Part shown: one piece after another, positions 9,113 to 18,359 of the stretch
How positions within the stretch are numbered: position 1 is the stretch's first letter
Layout of the letters: each line of letters starts with the position of its first letter
From: Bryobacterales bacterium
GTDB taxonomy: Bacteria; Acidobacteriota; Terriglobia; Bryobacterales; UBA6623
Assembly: GCA_026713545.1 (NCBI GenBank)
Contig: JAPOOG010000124.1
Span: 1-37,069 of the forward strand
Length of the DNA stretch: 37,069 nucleotides
Direction of reading: 5' to 3'
Translations under genes and position numbers: made by a program
The notes under the pieces: model-generated
Told to the model about the DNA's origin: nothing
The model's input: only the letters and a program-made list of their open reading frames with translations
Databases searched by the model: none

Positions 9113-9307
9113 GTCCTTTCGTTATGCTGCGCCTCCTATCTCTAACCGGCATGTCTCACCGCGAGGCGAGGTGAAGTGCGTGAGAGGGCCGTCAGGGCGA
9201 GGCGCGCGCAGGCGTACTTGACCGTACGTCGAGCATGGCGAGCAAGCGCAACGAAGTCATGGCGGTCGTATCGCGTGCTTCGGCCGTCGAGTGGTGAGAA
9301 ATACCGG
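9113..9307. other. Spacer with small inverted repeat
   Basis: No gene seen. The segment 9165-9300 is rich in GAGG/GCGAGG words and holds the palindromic CGTAC-TTGACC-GTACG around 9220. Its composition is unlike the flanking genes, and it could be a copy of a dispersed intergenic repeat; the window alone cannot show that. Confidence 0.35.
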
Positions 9308-10078
9308 CTAACGGCCGTCCAGGCTATCGCACTCCTTTTTCATCGTCGCGAACAAGCTGCGCAGTGCACCGAGGTCGTGTCCGGGATTCACCAGTCGAAA
9401 GCCCTGATCGACACGGTATTTCGCTTGCTCCAAGGACCCGGTGACATACCCTGCCGCGACGCCTGTCTCCTTGGACGCATCGGCGACCTCGGCTACCAAG
9501 TCTTGAACCAGGTCATCTTCGATCGAGGCAGCTCCTACCGACCGCGACAGATCATACGGACCGATGAGAACGCAATCCACGTCGGGGACGGCCATCATTT
9601 CGCGGACATTGCCGACGCCGGTCGGCGTCTCTACCATCACGATAACGAGTATCTCGTCGTTCGCATTCTCGACGTAGTGAAAGTAGTCGTTTCCGCCCTG
9701 CAAGGCATTGCGGAATCCTGTTGCCGAGCGTCCGCCACGTGGAGGAAACTTTGCCGCCTGCACCGCCCGCTCACACTGTTCCGCAGTTTCGACCATGGGG
9801 ACCACGATCCCCAGGGCGCCCAAGTCAAGCAATCGTCCGATACATAGTGGATCGAGCCCTGGAATGCGCACGATCGGTGTGGTTCGCGTCCCGATGAAGC
9901 AGCTCAGAGCAGTACTCAGCGTCGGCTCCGACCAGCCTCCGTGCTGCCATTCGAGCCATAGGAAGTCGAAGTCGTATTGAAGTGCTTGCTGGACGATTTC
10001 CGGGGAAGGGAAGGAGATCGACGGGCCTGAGATGACTCCTCCGTTGAGGAGCTTGCGCCGTGCGAAGTTCGGTTGCAT
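9308..10078 (-). CDS. HpcH/HpaI-type aldolase, second and divergent copy
   Basis: About 256 residues from ATG at 10078. It shares the family fold with the copy at 400-1167 but is only distantly similar. Seen: DFLWLEWQHGGWSEPTL, where the usual DxEH is WQH (His kept), IVRIPGLDPLCIGRLLDLGALGIVVPMVETAEQ, VIVMVETPTGVGN with the metal-binding Glu, and CVLIGPYDLSRSVG with the second ligand Asp. It follows the fused E1 gene by 57 bases on the same strand, so co-transcription is likely. A substrate cannot be read from the sequence; the changed first motif argues against the same substrate as the first copy. Confidence 0.85.
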   Translation of the reverse strand: MQPNFARRKLLNGGVISGPSISFPSPEIVQQALQYDFDFLWLEWQHGGWSEPTLSTALSCFIGTRTTPIVRIPGLDPLCIGRLLDLGALGIVVPMVETAEQCERAVQAAKFPPRGGRSATGFRNALQGGNDYFHYVENANDEILVIVMVETPTGVGNVREMMAVPDVDCVLIGPYDLSRSVGAASIEDDLVQDLVAEVADASKETGVAAGYVTGSLEQAKYRVDQGFRLVNPGHDLGALRSLFATMKKECDSLDGR

Positions 10079-10135
10079 GATCAAGGACTCTCTATTGGAA
10101 GTCCTCTATCTTAGCTTGTGGCTTCTGATGGCGGG

Positions 10136-12259
10136 TCAATACGCGAGCGTCTTTTTGATTTCGCGTTCGAGATCGGATGTCTGGGGCAGAATACGGTTCT
10201 CGACGCACGGATTGTAGGCAACCCAGGTGTCCTTCGCTCCGACTCGACTGACCGGCGCGTCAAGGCGATCGAACAGCTCTTTGCCGATGCGGGCGGCGAT
10301 TTCAGCTCCGTAACCGAAGGAAAGGCAATCCTCATGCGCCACGATGGCCCGGCTGGTCTTGCTGACCGATTCGGCAATCATGACCCAATCGTAGGGACTG
10401 AGGCTGCGAAGGTCGAGGATCTCGACCGTGGCGTCATGTTGCTTCTCAATACGCTGCGCGGCGAGCAAGGCTTTGTGTACAACCGCTCCGTAGGTGATCA
10501 ACGTCAGGTCCGAACCTTCTTTAACGCACCGGGCCCGACCGAAGGGCACCATGTGTTCGGGTCCGGGGTCGGCAGCGCGATTGTACGTCTCACGGTAGAG
10601 CTTTTTGTGTTCAAAGAACAGAACGGGGTCGTCGCAACGGATGGCTGTTCGCAGCAAGCCATTGGCGTCGAGCGCATTCGAAGGCATGACGACGCGCAGA
10701 CCGGGGATGTGCGTAAAAAGTACTTCGCCCGACTGGCTGTGGTACACAGCGCCGCCGCCCAGGTAGCCGCCGATCGGGACTCGGACGACCAGCGGGCAGG
10801 AGAAGCCGTTGTTCGAGCGCCAGCGGAGGGTAGCGAGTTCACTGCGGATTTGCATCATCGCCGGCCAAATATAGTCGAAGAACTGAATCTCAACAACGGG
10901 TTTCAAGCCTCGTGTTGCCATGCCAATCGCACGGCCGACGATGGCCGCTTCCGCGATGGGTGCATTGAAGACGCGATCGCTTCCGAACCTGCGCTGCAGG
11001 CCGTGCGTCACCTTGAAAACGCCGCCTTTGCCCTTGACTTCATCGAGGTACTCTACTCGTGTGCAGTCTGCGACGTCCTGGCCGAAGATGAAGATACGAT
11101 CATCGCGCTGCATCTCCTCACGGAGACAGGTGTTGATCAGATCGACCATCGTCTTCGGCTCGCCGGAGGGGCGGGGAGGGTTGTAGAACTCGTCCGCAGT
11201 CGGGTTTACGGCCGGCGAATAGAGTAGTTTCGTCGCCGATCCCGATGGCGGAGCTTCCGCTTTCAAGGCAACTGTGACCGCCTCTTCGATCTCGAGATCG
11301 ACTTCTTGATGAATCGTCAGCAGAGCGTGTTCGTCGGCAATCCCCTCGTGTTCCAGATGCGCTGCCAGTCTGCGGATTGGGTCCTGGGAGGCCTCATCCT
11401 TGCGTTCAGCCACAGGCTTGTAGCGGCTTTCGTCGTCGGACAGCGAGTGTGAATACGGGCGAATCGTATGCGCGTGGACGAGAGCCGGTCCATGACCCTC
11501 TCTGCAGTGATCCACTGCTTCAGCGAGGACACGGCAGCTTTCGAGTAAGTCAAGGCCGTCTACCTCATGAACGTCCAAGTCGGGGAACGAGCGTGCGAGG
11601 CGCGAGATGCTCCCGCCGGCGGTCTGAGCTTCAACGGGTACGGAGATTGCGTAGCCGTTGTCCTCGATCAGGAAAAGAAGCGGCAGACGCTCCAGGCAAG
11701 CGGCGTTGAGGGCTTCCCAGAATTCCCCCTCGCTCGTCGCTCCTTCACCTGAGCAGACCAGAACGAGATTCCTTCTAGGATGCCGAGGCCATTTCGAAAA
11801 TCCTCTGTCACTTCTGATGAGTCGGCCGGCGTGGGCGCAGCCGACGGCCTGAAGAAACTGCGTTCCCGTTGGACTTGATCCCGAAACGATGTTCAGCTTC
11901 GGGTTTGACCAGTGTGACGGCATTTGCCTTCCGCCCGAAGCGCAGTCGGACGCGGCGCCCACGGCCTGAAGCAGCATGTCGAGCGGTGTAACGCCCATTG
12001 CCAGACAGAGCGCACGATCTCGGTAATAGGGATAGACCCAGTCGAAGCCCGGATCGAGGAGAATTCCCGCCGCGGTTTGCACTGCCTCATGGCCCGCACC
12101 GCTAACCTGGAAGAAAATCTCGTTCCGCCGCTTGAGGATGATCTCGCGGTCGTCGAGACGCCGCGAGAGATACATGTTGCGGTAGGCGTCGAGAAGCAGG
12201 GAAGGACGAATGGCGTCGAGCGCCGGAGCTTCTTTGACTAGGCCGCGTTGATCGGCCAT
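10136..12259 (-). CDS. Fused alpha-beta E1 component of a 2-oxoacid dehydrogenase
   Basis: 707 residues joining the E1 alpha and beta chains, most like branched-chain 2-oxoacid or acetoin/pyruvate dehydrogenases. The alpha half (about 15-340) has the thiamine-diphosphate motif from [10 protein letters not shown] (171-180) to EDNGYAIS (199-206). The beta half starts about 365 ([20 protein letters not shown]) and has [33 protein letters not shown] and [21 protein letters not shown]. The E1 decarboxylates the oxoacid and passes the acyl group to E2 lipoyl. Single-chain fusions are known in Acidobacteriota, Bacteroidota and others. No E2 or E3 gene is in the window, so it must borrow these from elsewhere. 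The linked ilvE (26.3 kb) is too far away to be in the same operon. Confidence 0.92.
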   Translation of the reverse strand: MADQRGLVKEAPALDAIRPSLLLDAYRNMYLSRRLDDREIILKRRNEIFFQVSGAGHEAVQTAAGILLDPGFDWVYPYYRDRALCLAMGVTPLDMLLQAVGAASDCASGGRQMPSHWSNPKLNIVSGSSPTGTQFLQAVGCAHAGRLIRSDRGFSKWPRHPRRNLVLVCSGEGATSEGEFWEALNAACLERLPLLFLIEDNGYAISVPVEAQTAGGSISRLARSFPDLDVHEVDGLDLLESCRVLAEAVDHCREGHGPALVHAHTIRPYSHSLSDDESRYKPVAERKDEASQDPIRRLAAHLEHEGIADEHALLTIHQEVDLEIEEAVTVALKAEAPPSGSATKLLYSPAVNPTADEFYNPPRPSGEPKTMVDLINTCLREEMQRDDRIFIFGQDVADCTRVEYLDEVKGKGGVFKVTHGLQRRFGSDRVFNAPIAEAAIVGRAIGMATRGLKPVVEIQFFDYIWPAMMQIRSELATLRWRSNNGFSCPLVVRVPIGGYLGGGAVYHSQSGEVLFTHIPGLRVVMPSNALDANGLLRTAIRCDDPVLFFEHKKLYRETYNRAADPGPEHMVPFGRARCVKEGSDLTLITYGAVVHKALLAAQRIEKQHDATVEILDLRSLSPYDWVMIAESVSKTSRAIVAHEDCLSFGYGAEIAARIGKELFDRLDAPVSRVGAKDTWVAYNPCVENRILPQTSDLEREIKKTLAY

Positions 12260-12308
12260 GCCTTTAGTGTAAGACGGCGGCGATGAACAAATTCCTCAGT
12301 CGGTGTGT

Positions 12309-13205
12309 CTAATCCTCACCCCGCGCCGCCATAATCTCTTTCATCCGCTTCTCCTTGAAGGCGTCGAACTCTTTCTGCAACTCAGGAGTCAGCTTGCTGC
12401 CGTAGAGTTGACTCGCACGATATTTGCCTGTCATGAGCTTGCCTTTTGTCCACTCGTCCTTGATGTGGATGTAATCAGCTCGCTCGAGCACCTCTGCGAC
12501 CAAGTGCGGTGGGATGAAGATCACGCCCTCGCGATCACCCAACACGACATCTCCCGGCATGGCGACCGCACCGCTGATCTCAACGGGAATGTTCAGAGCG
12601 ACCATCAGAACTCCACTGACAGCCGAGGGATGAGCTTTCTTGTAATAGAGGTTCAGCGGCAAGTCGAATGTGCCCTGTAGATCGCGGATCGTGCCATCGA
12701 CGACAGCACCTCTGCGGGTTTGGCCCCATATTGCCGAGTGCAGGTTGTCGCCACCAAAGTTGTGTCCTGGCGTGGCTCCCATCAAGTCGACCACGGCGAC
12801 ATCATCGCGGACGAGCGCATCTATGACCTTCTGCGTGTTACCCCGCGCCAAGCCCTTCTTCTTCGCATCGGCATCCACGACTTCTTGCAGGTCGGGCCGA
12901 TGCGGCAGGTACTTCGCGGTGACGGCGCGTCCCACAAGACGTTGACCCGGCTTGAGGATTTCGAACCCATCAGCGTATTGCCGCAGATACCCTTTGGCGC
13001 GCAGAATGCCCCAGGCCTCCTCGACGCTCAATTCCGCCACACGCTCTAGCAGATTAAGAGGCACTTTCGGCCGTCCGTCCGGAAATCTTTCGTAGGGATT
13101 CTGCTTGGTAAACTCGATCATCTGCTCCTTGGTCAGACTGAATAGTTGGGCCGATGCTGGAACCACAAGAGACAGACAGACGATTAGAGTAACGAGAGTT
13201 TTCAT
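12309..13205 (-). CDS. RraA-like protein with an N-terminal signal peptide
   Basis: 298 residues. The N-terminus MKTLVTLIVCLSLVVPASAQ is a clear Sec signal with an ASA cleavage site, and the ribosome site AGAGGAT sits seven bases before the ATG. The core is the RraA / 4-hydroxy-4-methyl-2-oxoglutarate aldolase fold: VVDLMGATPGHNFGGDNLHS, RRGAVVDGTIRDLQG with the conserved Arg-Asp pair, and AVAMPGDVVLGDREGVIFIP. A C-terminal helix of about 50 residues (KDEWTKGKLMTGKYRASQLY onward) is longer than in plain RraA. Normal family members are cytosolic aldolases/decarboxylases or RNase E regulators; export is unusual. Function in the periplasm is unknown. Confidence 0.85.
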   Translation of the reverse strand: MKTLVTLIVCLSLVVPASAQLFSLTKEQMIEFTKQNPYERFPDGRPKVPLNLLERVAELSVEEAWGILRAKGYLRQYADGFEILKPGQRLVGRAVTAKYLPHRPDLQEVVDADAKKKGLARGNTQKVIDALVRDDVAVVDLMGATPGHNFGGDNLHSAIWGQTRRGAVVDGTIRDLQGTFDLPLNLYYKKAHPSAVSGVLMVALNIPVEISGAVAMPGDVVLGDREGVIFIPPHLVAEVLERADYIHIKDEWTKGKLMTGKYRASQLYGSKLTPELQKEFDAFKEKRMKEIMAARGED

Positions 13206-13303
13206 GAGTTTATCCTCTGGGCTGAGAATCCCAACGGGAAGGGATCATCATACGGAATTGCTCAGGACCTTTCAACAACAGAACAATAGGAGACGCCTTC
13301 GTG

Positions 13304-14731
13304 ATGGATCGAACCGTGAATCGCAGAAATTTCCTGGGAACCGCTGCGGCGGTTTTTCCTCATCTCGCACGAAGTCAAACGGCCAAGACCAGGAAGCCGA
13401 ATCTCATTTTCATCTTGGCGGACGACCTCGGTTACGGCGACCTCGGCTGCTACGGCCAAAACCATATTGACACCTCAAACATCGATCGGCTCGCGGAAGA
13501 GGGCATGCTGTTCACGGATGCTTATGCAGGATCGACCGTCTGCGCGCCGTCGCGATCATGTCTGATGACGGGACAGCACACGGGCCACACGCGTATCCGG
13601 AACAACTCGAGTCCCACAATGGGGCGTGTTCCTCTCCGGCCTGCGGACCTCACGGTCGCCGAGGTACTGCAAGAGGCTGGATACCGCACCGCCATGATCG
13701 GCAAGTGGGGGTTGGGTGAGGCTGGCAGCACGGGCGTTCCGACCAAGAAGGGGTTCAATGACTGGTTCGGATACCTCAACCAGGGCCACGCACATAACTT
13801 CTACCCGGAACACCTCTGGGACAATGACAGCGAGTTCTTCCTCCCCGGCAATCGTGGCGGCGCACGCCAGCAATACAGTCACGATCTGTTTTTGGAACGC
13901 GCGCTTGAGTTCCTCGATGACCACTCCGGAGAAGCGTTTTTCCTCTACCTGCCGTTTACGATACCGCATGCGAACAACGAGTTGGGACGTTTCACGGGAG
14001 ACGGTATGGAAGTTCCCGGCTACGGACCCTACGCCGAAGAGAGTTGGCCGAACACCGAAAAGGGATACGCCGCAATGGTTACTCGCATGGACCGCGACAT
14101 CGGACGAATCATGACCAGGCTCAAGGAACTGGGGATCGACGAAGACACCATCGTCGTGTTTACCAGCGATAACGGGCCACATCGGGAAGGCGGACATGAC
14201 CCGGAGTTCTTTGGGAGCCGTGGTGGGCTGCGGGGTATCAAGCGGGACCTGTATGAAGGGGGTATTCGGGTGCCGACGATCGCTCATTGGCCGGGCCAGA
14301 TCCAGGCCGGCAAAGTCAGTGGGCATCCCTGGGCATTCTGGGACTTTCTCCCGACAGCCGCGGAGCTTGCCGGAGCGACAACGCCGGGCAACATTGACGG
14401 CACTTCCATCGTCCCGACGCTGCTCGGTAAAGAGCAGCCCGAACCCGGATATCTGTACTGGGAGTTTGCCCGTGGCTGCAATTTCCATCAGGCCGTCAGA
14501 AAAGGTGAGTGGAAAGCGGTTCGGCACGGACTCAGCGAACCGATCGAACTCTACAACCTCGAAGAAGATCGATCCGAGAGCAACGACGTTGCCATTCAGC
14601 AGCCGGTGATCAGAGAAGAGATGGCGGACATCCTTTCGCGAGCGCGTGTGGAATCCGAGGAGTATCCACTGCCGAGGAAGCAGGGCCGGTCTAACGTTTT
14701 TCGAGAAAGAAAGCCAACTCATCACGTCTGA
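13304..14731 (+). CDS. Tat-exported type I (formylglycine) sulfatase
   Basis: 475 residues. The ATG at 13304 is preferred; a GTG at 13301 in the same frame is also possible, with AGGAGA at 13288-13293. The N-terminus NRRNFLGTAAA is a Tat signal. Sulfatase core: LIFILADDLGYGDLG with the metal-binding Asp pair, CAPSRSCLMTGQH (Cys80 of CxPxR, which becomes formylglycine), AMIGKWGLG and VFTSDNGPHREGGHDPEF. It hydrolyses sulfate esters, often of sulfated polysaccharides, in the periplasm. An exported activating enzyme (sulfatase-modifying factor) or anaerobic maturase is needed and is not in the window. The 3' end overlaps an AIR-synthase relic on the other strand by 41 bases. Confidence 0.93.
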   Translation: MDRTVNRRNFLGTAAAVFPHLARSQTAKTRKPNLIFILADDLGYGDLGCYGQNHIDTSNIDRLAEEGMLFTDAYAGSTVCAPSRSCLMTGQHTGHTRIRNNSSPTMGRVPLRPADLTVAEVLQEAGYRTAMIGKWGLGEAGSTGVPTKKGFNDWFGYLNQGHAHNFYPEHLWDNDSEFFLPGNRGGARQQYSHDLFLERALEFLDDHSGEAFFLYLPFTIPHANNELGRFTGDGMEVPGYGPYAEESWPNTEKGYAAMVTRMDRDIGRIMTRLKELGIDEDTIVVFTSDNGPHREGGHDPEFFGSRGGLRGIKRDLYEGGIRVPTIAHWPGQIQAGKVSGHPWAFWDFLPTAAELAGATTPGNIDGTSIVPTLLGKEQPEPGYLYWEFARGCNFHQAVRKGEWKAVRHGLSEPIELYNLEEDRSESNDVAIQQPVIREEMADILSRARVESEEYPLPRKQGRSNVFRERKPTHHV

Positions 14732-14831
14732 AGACCGGAAGAATTTCAACCCTGCCATCTCGAACGCGGACGACATCTTCGGCGACAGATACGACCGCTC
14801 CAATCTGCCGAGCCGAGACGCCTGTGCTGTT
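14691..14831 (-). pseudogene. Relic of the C-terminus of an AIR-synthase-like gene
   Basis: The minus strand encodes VSARQIGAVVSVAEDVVRVR followed by DGRVEILPVFRRDELAFFLE and KR-stop. This aligns without gaps to the C-terminus of the gene at 17343-18359 (STREIGEVVSAADGVALVRD ... PVFSRDELARFLETR-stop). Over 117 bases I count 89 identities by hand. Nothing of the rest of the gene is recognisable upstream. The relic ends inside the sulfatase gene (41-base convergent overlap). Confidence 0.85.
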
Positions 14832-15300
14832 ATTGCGTCTTGGCCGCAGAACTGACCTTTCACGTTCTGTTCGAGCACTACATCATGTGCCGTTCAAACG
14901 CGTTTACGAATAACGAAGCACTTGACGATCGGGATGCCGGCTTTCGCGGCCGCGACAATGACGCCACGATCATTGACAGCTCACACGAATGCACTGACTC
15001 ACTCGAATGACTCGAGTATGAGAACTGAACCACCATCTGTCCAAGATTTACCTGGCGGCTGTTAGCATGAAGGACCCCACCAAAGCAGTACAGATCCTGT
15101 AGGAAACTCCCGCGCTCGCACCACGAGGAGACTGTCTGATCATGCCGGATTCTGGCAATGACAAAACCATAAATAAACAAGGACTTTGCTTTGCCTCTTC
15201 GACCTTCAACCGGCCAGAAATTGCAGAGAACCCAGGCCAGAATGAACAAAGTCAACAACTACTGTCCGACTTGCGGGGCTTATGGACCGGAGTGAAGATC
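14832..15300. other. Region before the amine oxidase; no gene seen
   Basis: About 470 bases. A frame from 15142 runs into the amine oxidase gene, but its 53 extra residues have no signal-peptide or domain character, so I treat it as leader. No strong promoter or operator could be singled out. Confidence 0.4.
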
Positions 15301-17247
15301 ATGACCAAGTCGTTCCTCTTCTTTACCTTCATCGCGGCCCTCCCGGCCGTGCAGACGGCGAATGCGGCCGGCCATCCGCTCGACCCGCTGAGCTACCAAG
15401 AAATCTGGCGAGTTCTCGAACTCGTCCGGGGCGCCGGGCACATGGACAGGGATACCCGATTCTCCCAGTTGACGCTGTACGAACCCCCCAAACGCGATGT
15501 GTTGGCTTGGCGTCCCGGAGACGAAATGCCGCGCAAGGCCTATGCCGTTGTGCGTCAGGGTGAGGATGCGTTCGAGGCTATCGTCGATCTGACTGCAGAC
15601 AAAGTTGCATCCTGGTCCCCGCTGAGTGGCGTTCAGCCGAACTGGTCGAAAGAGGATTTTAAAGCTGTGGTCGACAAAGTACTGGAACATCCAGACTTCA
15701 TCTCCGGCCTAGAAGCTCGCGGAATCACCGACATCACCTTTCTGGACTGCAGCACGGGACCGCCGGGCTACTTCGGAACTGAGCAAGAACGAGGGCGGCG
15801 TCTCGGCAACGTCCGCTGCTCCGAGCCTCGTGGAGTCCGGAATGACTGGACCCGGCAAGTCGAGGGCCTGTCGGCAGTGGTCGATCTCAACTCAGAGGAG
15901 GTCCTGCGGGTCGTGGACGATGGTCCCGTACCGATCACCAGCACCAACGGTGACTTCGACCGCACGACACTTGAACGCCCCCGCGAGGTTCCGGGCCCGC
16001 TTGACACTCGTCAGCCGCTCGGCCCCGGATTCGTAATCGACGGATACCGGGTACGTTGGCAGAACTGGCGGTTCCACCTGCGGCCCGATCAGCGAGTCGG
16101 TGCGGTCCTCTCATTGGTGAGCTATCAGGAGAAGCCGGGCGTTCCAGCCCGGTCCGTGATGTACCAAGGTCACTTGTCCGAGATATTCGTTCCCTACATG
16201 GACCCGTCGTTCGGATGGTACCGCCGTAACTTCATCGACATCGGTGAATTCGTGGCCAGGGGGTTGGCGAAGGCACTGCTTCGCGGCCGGGACTGTCCCG
16301 ACTACGCCTCATATATCGACACCGTGATCAGCAATGAAAAGGGACGCCCGCGCACTGTGCCGGAAACGATCTGTGTTTTCGAGAGAGAGACGGGTGATCC
16401 CGCTTGGCGCCATTGGACTTCCGAACTGCCAGACAGTCGGCGCAGTCGTGACCTTGTCGTGCGCGTCGGCGCCGTAGTCGGCAATTACGATTATCTGCTC
16501 GACTGGATCTTTCGACAGGACGGTTCGATCGAGGTGCGGGTGGGTACCACCGGTATTCTTGAAGTGAAAGCAACCGCGGCAAAGGACGCATTACATGCAG
16601 AACCGGGAACCGACGCCTATGGCCGATTTGTAGATCGCAATATCGTGGCGGTGAATCACGATCACTACTTCAGCTACCGCCTCGACCTGGACATCGACGG
16701 TATCAATAACCGGTTTATCACCGACCGCCTGGTGACCCGGCGGCTGCCCGCAGGGCACCCCCGCCGAAGCCTATGGGTCCGCGAGCAGCATGTTCCGGAT
16801 AGCGAGCAAGAGGCGCAACTCGACATCGACCTCGAACGTCCCGCTCTGTGGCGCGTTCTCAGCAACGATAAACAAAACTCCTCCGGCTATCCAACAAGCT
16901 TTCAGGTGCTCCCCGGCAGGAACGCCAACACGCTCCTGTCGGAAGACGACTTTCCACGGCGGCGCGCCGGCTTCATCGATCATCACCTCTGGGTAACCCC
17001 GCAGCGAGACGGGGAACGTCATGCCGCCGGTGATCACCCAACCTTGAGTGAGCCCGGAATGGGGTTACCCGCCTGGACGGCCGCCGATCGATCAATCCGT
17101 GACAAGGACATTGTCGTCTGGCACACCATTGGCATGCATCATTTACCCCGCTCCGAGGACTGGCCGGTTATGTCGACGATGTGGTACAGCTTCGAGCTTC
17201 GACCATTCGACTTCTTTGACCGCAACCCTGCGCTCAACCTGCCCTGA
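15301..17247 (+). CDS. Copper-containing (topaquinone) amine oxidase, exported
   Basis: 648 residues from ATG 15301 (GGAG eight bases upstream), beginning MTKSFLFFTFIAALPAVQTA and continuing NA-AG, a Sec signal. The upstream in-frame ATG at 15142 would bury this signal, so it was rejected. Key residues present: GNYDYLLDW with Tyr396 as topaquinone precursor in the NYDY motif; NHDHYFSYRLDLDIDG with Cu ligands His453 and His455; HHLPRSEDWPVM with the third ligand His614; PYMDP Tyr299 as the gate and IDIGEF Asp313 as the catalytic base. It deaminates primary amines to aldehydes with H2O2 and ammonia, probably in the periplasm. All active-site parts are there, so it should be functional. Substrate (e.g. 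tyramine, phenylethylamine) is not predictable. Confidence 0.95.
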   Translation: MTKSFLFFTFIAALPAVQTANAAGHPLDPLSYQEIWRVLELVRGAGHMDRDTRFSQLTLYEPPKRDVLAWRPGDEMPRKAYAVVRQGEDAFEAIVDLTADKVASWSPLSGVQPNWSKEDFKAVVDKVLEHPDFISGLEARGITDITFLDCSTGPPGYFGTEQERGRRLGNVRCSEPRGVRNDWTRQVEGLSAVVDLNSEEVLRVVDDGPVPITSTNGDFDRTTLERPREVPGPLDTRQPLGPGFVIDGYRVRWQNWRFHLRPDQRVGAVLSLVSYQEKPGVPARSVMYQGHLSEIFVPYMDPSFGWYRRNFIDIGEFVARGLAKALLRGRDCPDYASYIDTVISNEKGRPRTVPETICVFERETGDPAWRHWTSELPDSRRSRDLVVRVGAVVGNYDYLLDWIFRQDGSIEVRVGTTGILEVKATAAKDALHAEPGTDAYGRFVDRNIVAVNHDHYFSYRLDLDIDGINNRFITDRLVTRRLPAGHPRRSLWVREQHVPDSEQEAQLDIDLERPALWRVLSNDKQNSSGYPTSFQVLPGRNANTLLSEDDFPRRRAGFIDHHLWVTPQRDGERHAAGDHPTLSEPGMGLPAWTAADRSIRDKDIVVWHTIGMHHLPRSEDWPVMSTMWYSFELRPFDFFDRNPALNLP

Positions 17248-17277
17248 CTCCTCAAAATCCGGCTAGGCCAGGGCCAG

Positions 17278-17292
17278 GGTGCAGCTTGCACC
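17278..17292. terminator. Hairpin between converging amine oxidase and AIR-synthase-like genes
   Basis: GGTGCA and TGCACC form a perfect six-base stem around a GCT loop, 30 bases after the amine oxidase stop and about 50 bases before the AIR-synthase-like stop. On the plus strand it is followed by a weak T-rich stretch (GTTCTTT). A bidirectional terminator is plausible. Confidence 0.45.
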
Positions 17293-17342
17293 GTCAGTTC
17301 TTTCCCGACGCGACCCGAATCTGCCGGCGCGGCAGGGATCGG

Positions 17343-18359
17343 CTACCGGGTTTCAAGAAAGCGAGCCAGCTCATCGCGGCTGAAGACCGGAAGAGGCTTA
17401 GCCCGTCCATCACGAACGAGCGCTACACCATCTGCGGCAGAGACTACCTCTCCAATCTCCCGAGTCGAGATGCCCACGTCGTCGAGCGCTCCGATCGCCT
17501 CCGGCGCCGCGGTCGCGGGAACCGTTGCAAGCAAGGCGCCCGAAGCGAGCAAACCCAACGGGTCAAGGTCCAGTGCCGTAGTGATGATGCTTGTTTGCGG
17601 CAGGACTTCGATCTTTTCGAGTGTGATGCGCAATCCGACGTTGGCCGCCTCGGCAACCTCGTGCAGAGCTGTGAGTACGCCGCCTTCTGTCGGGTCATGC
17701 ATCGAATGGACCGGCACGGCATCCCTCAGAGCACGGCACGCGGGCAGGACTGAAATGCCCGGCTCGATCATCCATTGGGAAGATTCCTCGATCACTGTTT
17801 CTGAAACACCCCGTTCCCGGAGCAGCCCGGCGTGTTCCGAAGCGAGAATGGCCGTGCCTTCGATGGCCACGCCCGCCGTCAGGAGGATGGCGTCTCCGAC
17901 ACGAGCCCCCGCGGTCCTCACAACGGCATCCCGTTGGATGGTTCCCAGCAGGCATCCGCTGAGGATAGGACGGTCGAGTCCAACCGTGACCTCGGTGTGA
18001 CCACCCACCAGAGACACCCCGTATTCCCGACAAGCATGAGTTACGCCGGCAAAGAGCTCGCGTACGTCATTCGTATCGATCTCTTCCGGCAAAAGCGCGG
18101 TGACCAGTAGCCACCGCGGTTCCGCTCCCATCGTTGCGAGGTCGTTTCCGTTGACCGCGAGAAGATAGCGCCCCATGTCCACCGCGGCAAACGTGATTGG
18201 GTCCGTCTTGGCAACGATCAGATCTTCGCCGCCGGAGTCGATCACGGCAGCGTCCTCTCCGAGAGCACTGCCGACAACCACTGAAGGGTCGACGGACGGG
18301 ATGGTATCGAGAAGTTCCTTAAGGAGACCAGGCGGAAGTTTGCCAGCGGCAAGCTTCAT
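17343..18359 (-). CDS. AIR synthase-related / HypE-like protein
   Basis: 338 residues from ATG 18359 (upstream residues to 18395 look like overlap with the previous frame). The two-domain PurM/HypE/ThiL fold is shown by VVVGSALGEDAAVID (N-terminal ATP-binding), MGRYLLAVNGNDLATMGAEPRW, VSLVGGHTEVTVGLDRPILSG, VHSMHDPTEGGVLTALHEVA and the PVFSRDELARFLETR tail. It probably uses ATP to phosphorylate or activate a small substrate. The Pro-Arg-Ile-Cys end of true HypE is missing and no hydrogenase genes are near, so the hydrogenase-maturation role is not supported. The start overlaps the stop of the SpeD-like fragment as ATGA. A relic of its C-terminus lies at 14691-14831. Confidence 0.87.
   Translation of the reverse strand: MKLAAGKLPPGLLKELLDTIPSVDPSVVVGSALGEDAAVIDSGGEDLIVAKTDPITFAAVDMGRYLLAVNGNDLATMGAEPRWLLVTALLPEEIDTNDVRELFAGVTHACREYGVSLVGGHTEVTVGLDRPILSGCLLGTIQRDAVVRTAGARVGDAILLTAGVAIEGTAILASEHAGLLRERGVSETVIEESSQWMIEPGISVLPACRALRDAVPVHSMHDPTEGGVLTALHEVAEAANVGLRITLEKIEVLPQTSIITTALDLDPLGLLASGALLATVPATAAPEAIGALDDVGISTREIGEVVSAADGVALVRDGRAKPLPVFSRDELARFLETR

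Noticed and set aside
10118..11227. 369-residue open frame opposite the E1 gene
   Set aside because: Antisense shadow of the fused E1 gene.
13556..14878. 440-residue open frame opposite the sulfatase
   Set aside because: It is the antisense of a clear sulfatase with all motifs; its own translation has no domain character.
15142..15300. 53-residue N-terminal extension of the amine oxidase
   Set aside because: It would place the Sec signal inside the protein, while the ATG at 15301 has a good ribosome site.
17343..18359. True HypE for hydrogenase maturation
   Set aside because: The C-terminal Pro-Arg-Ile-Cys motif is missing and there are no hydrogenase or hyp genes nearby.
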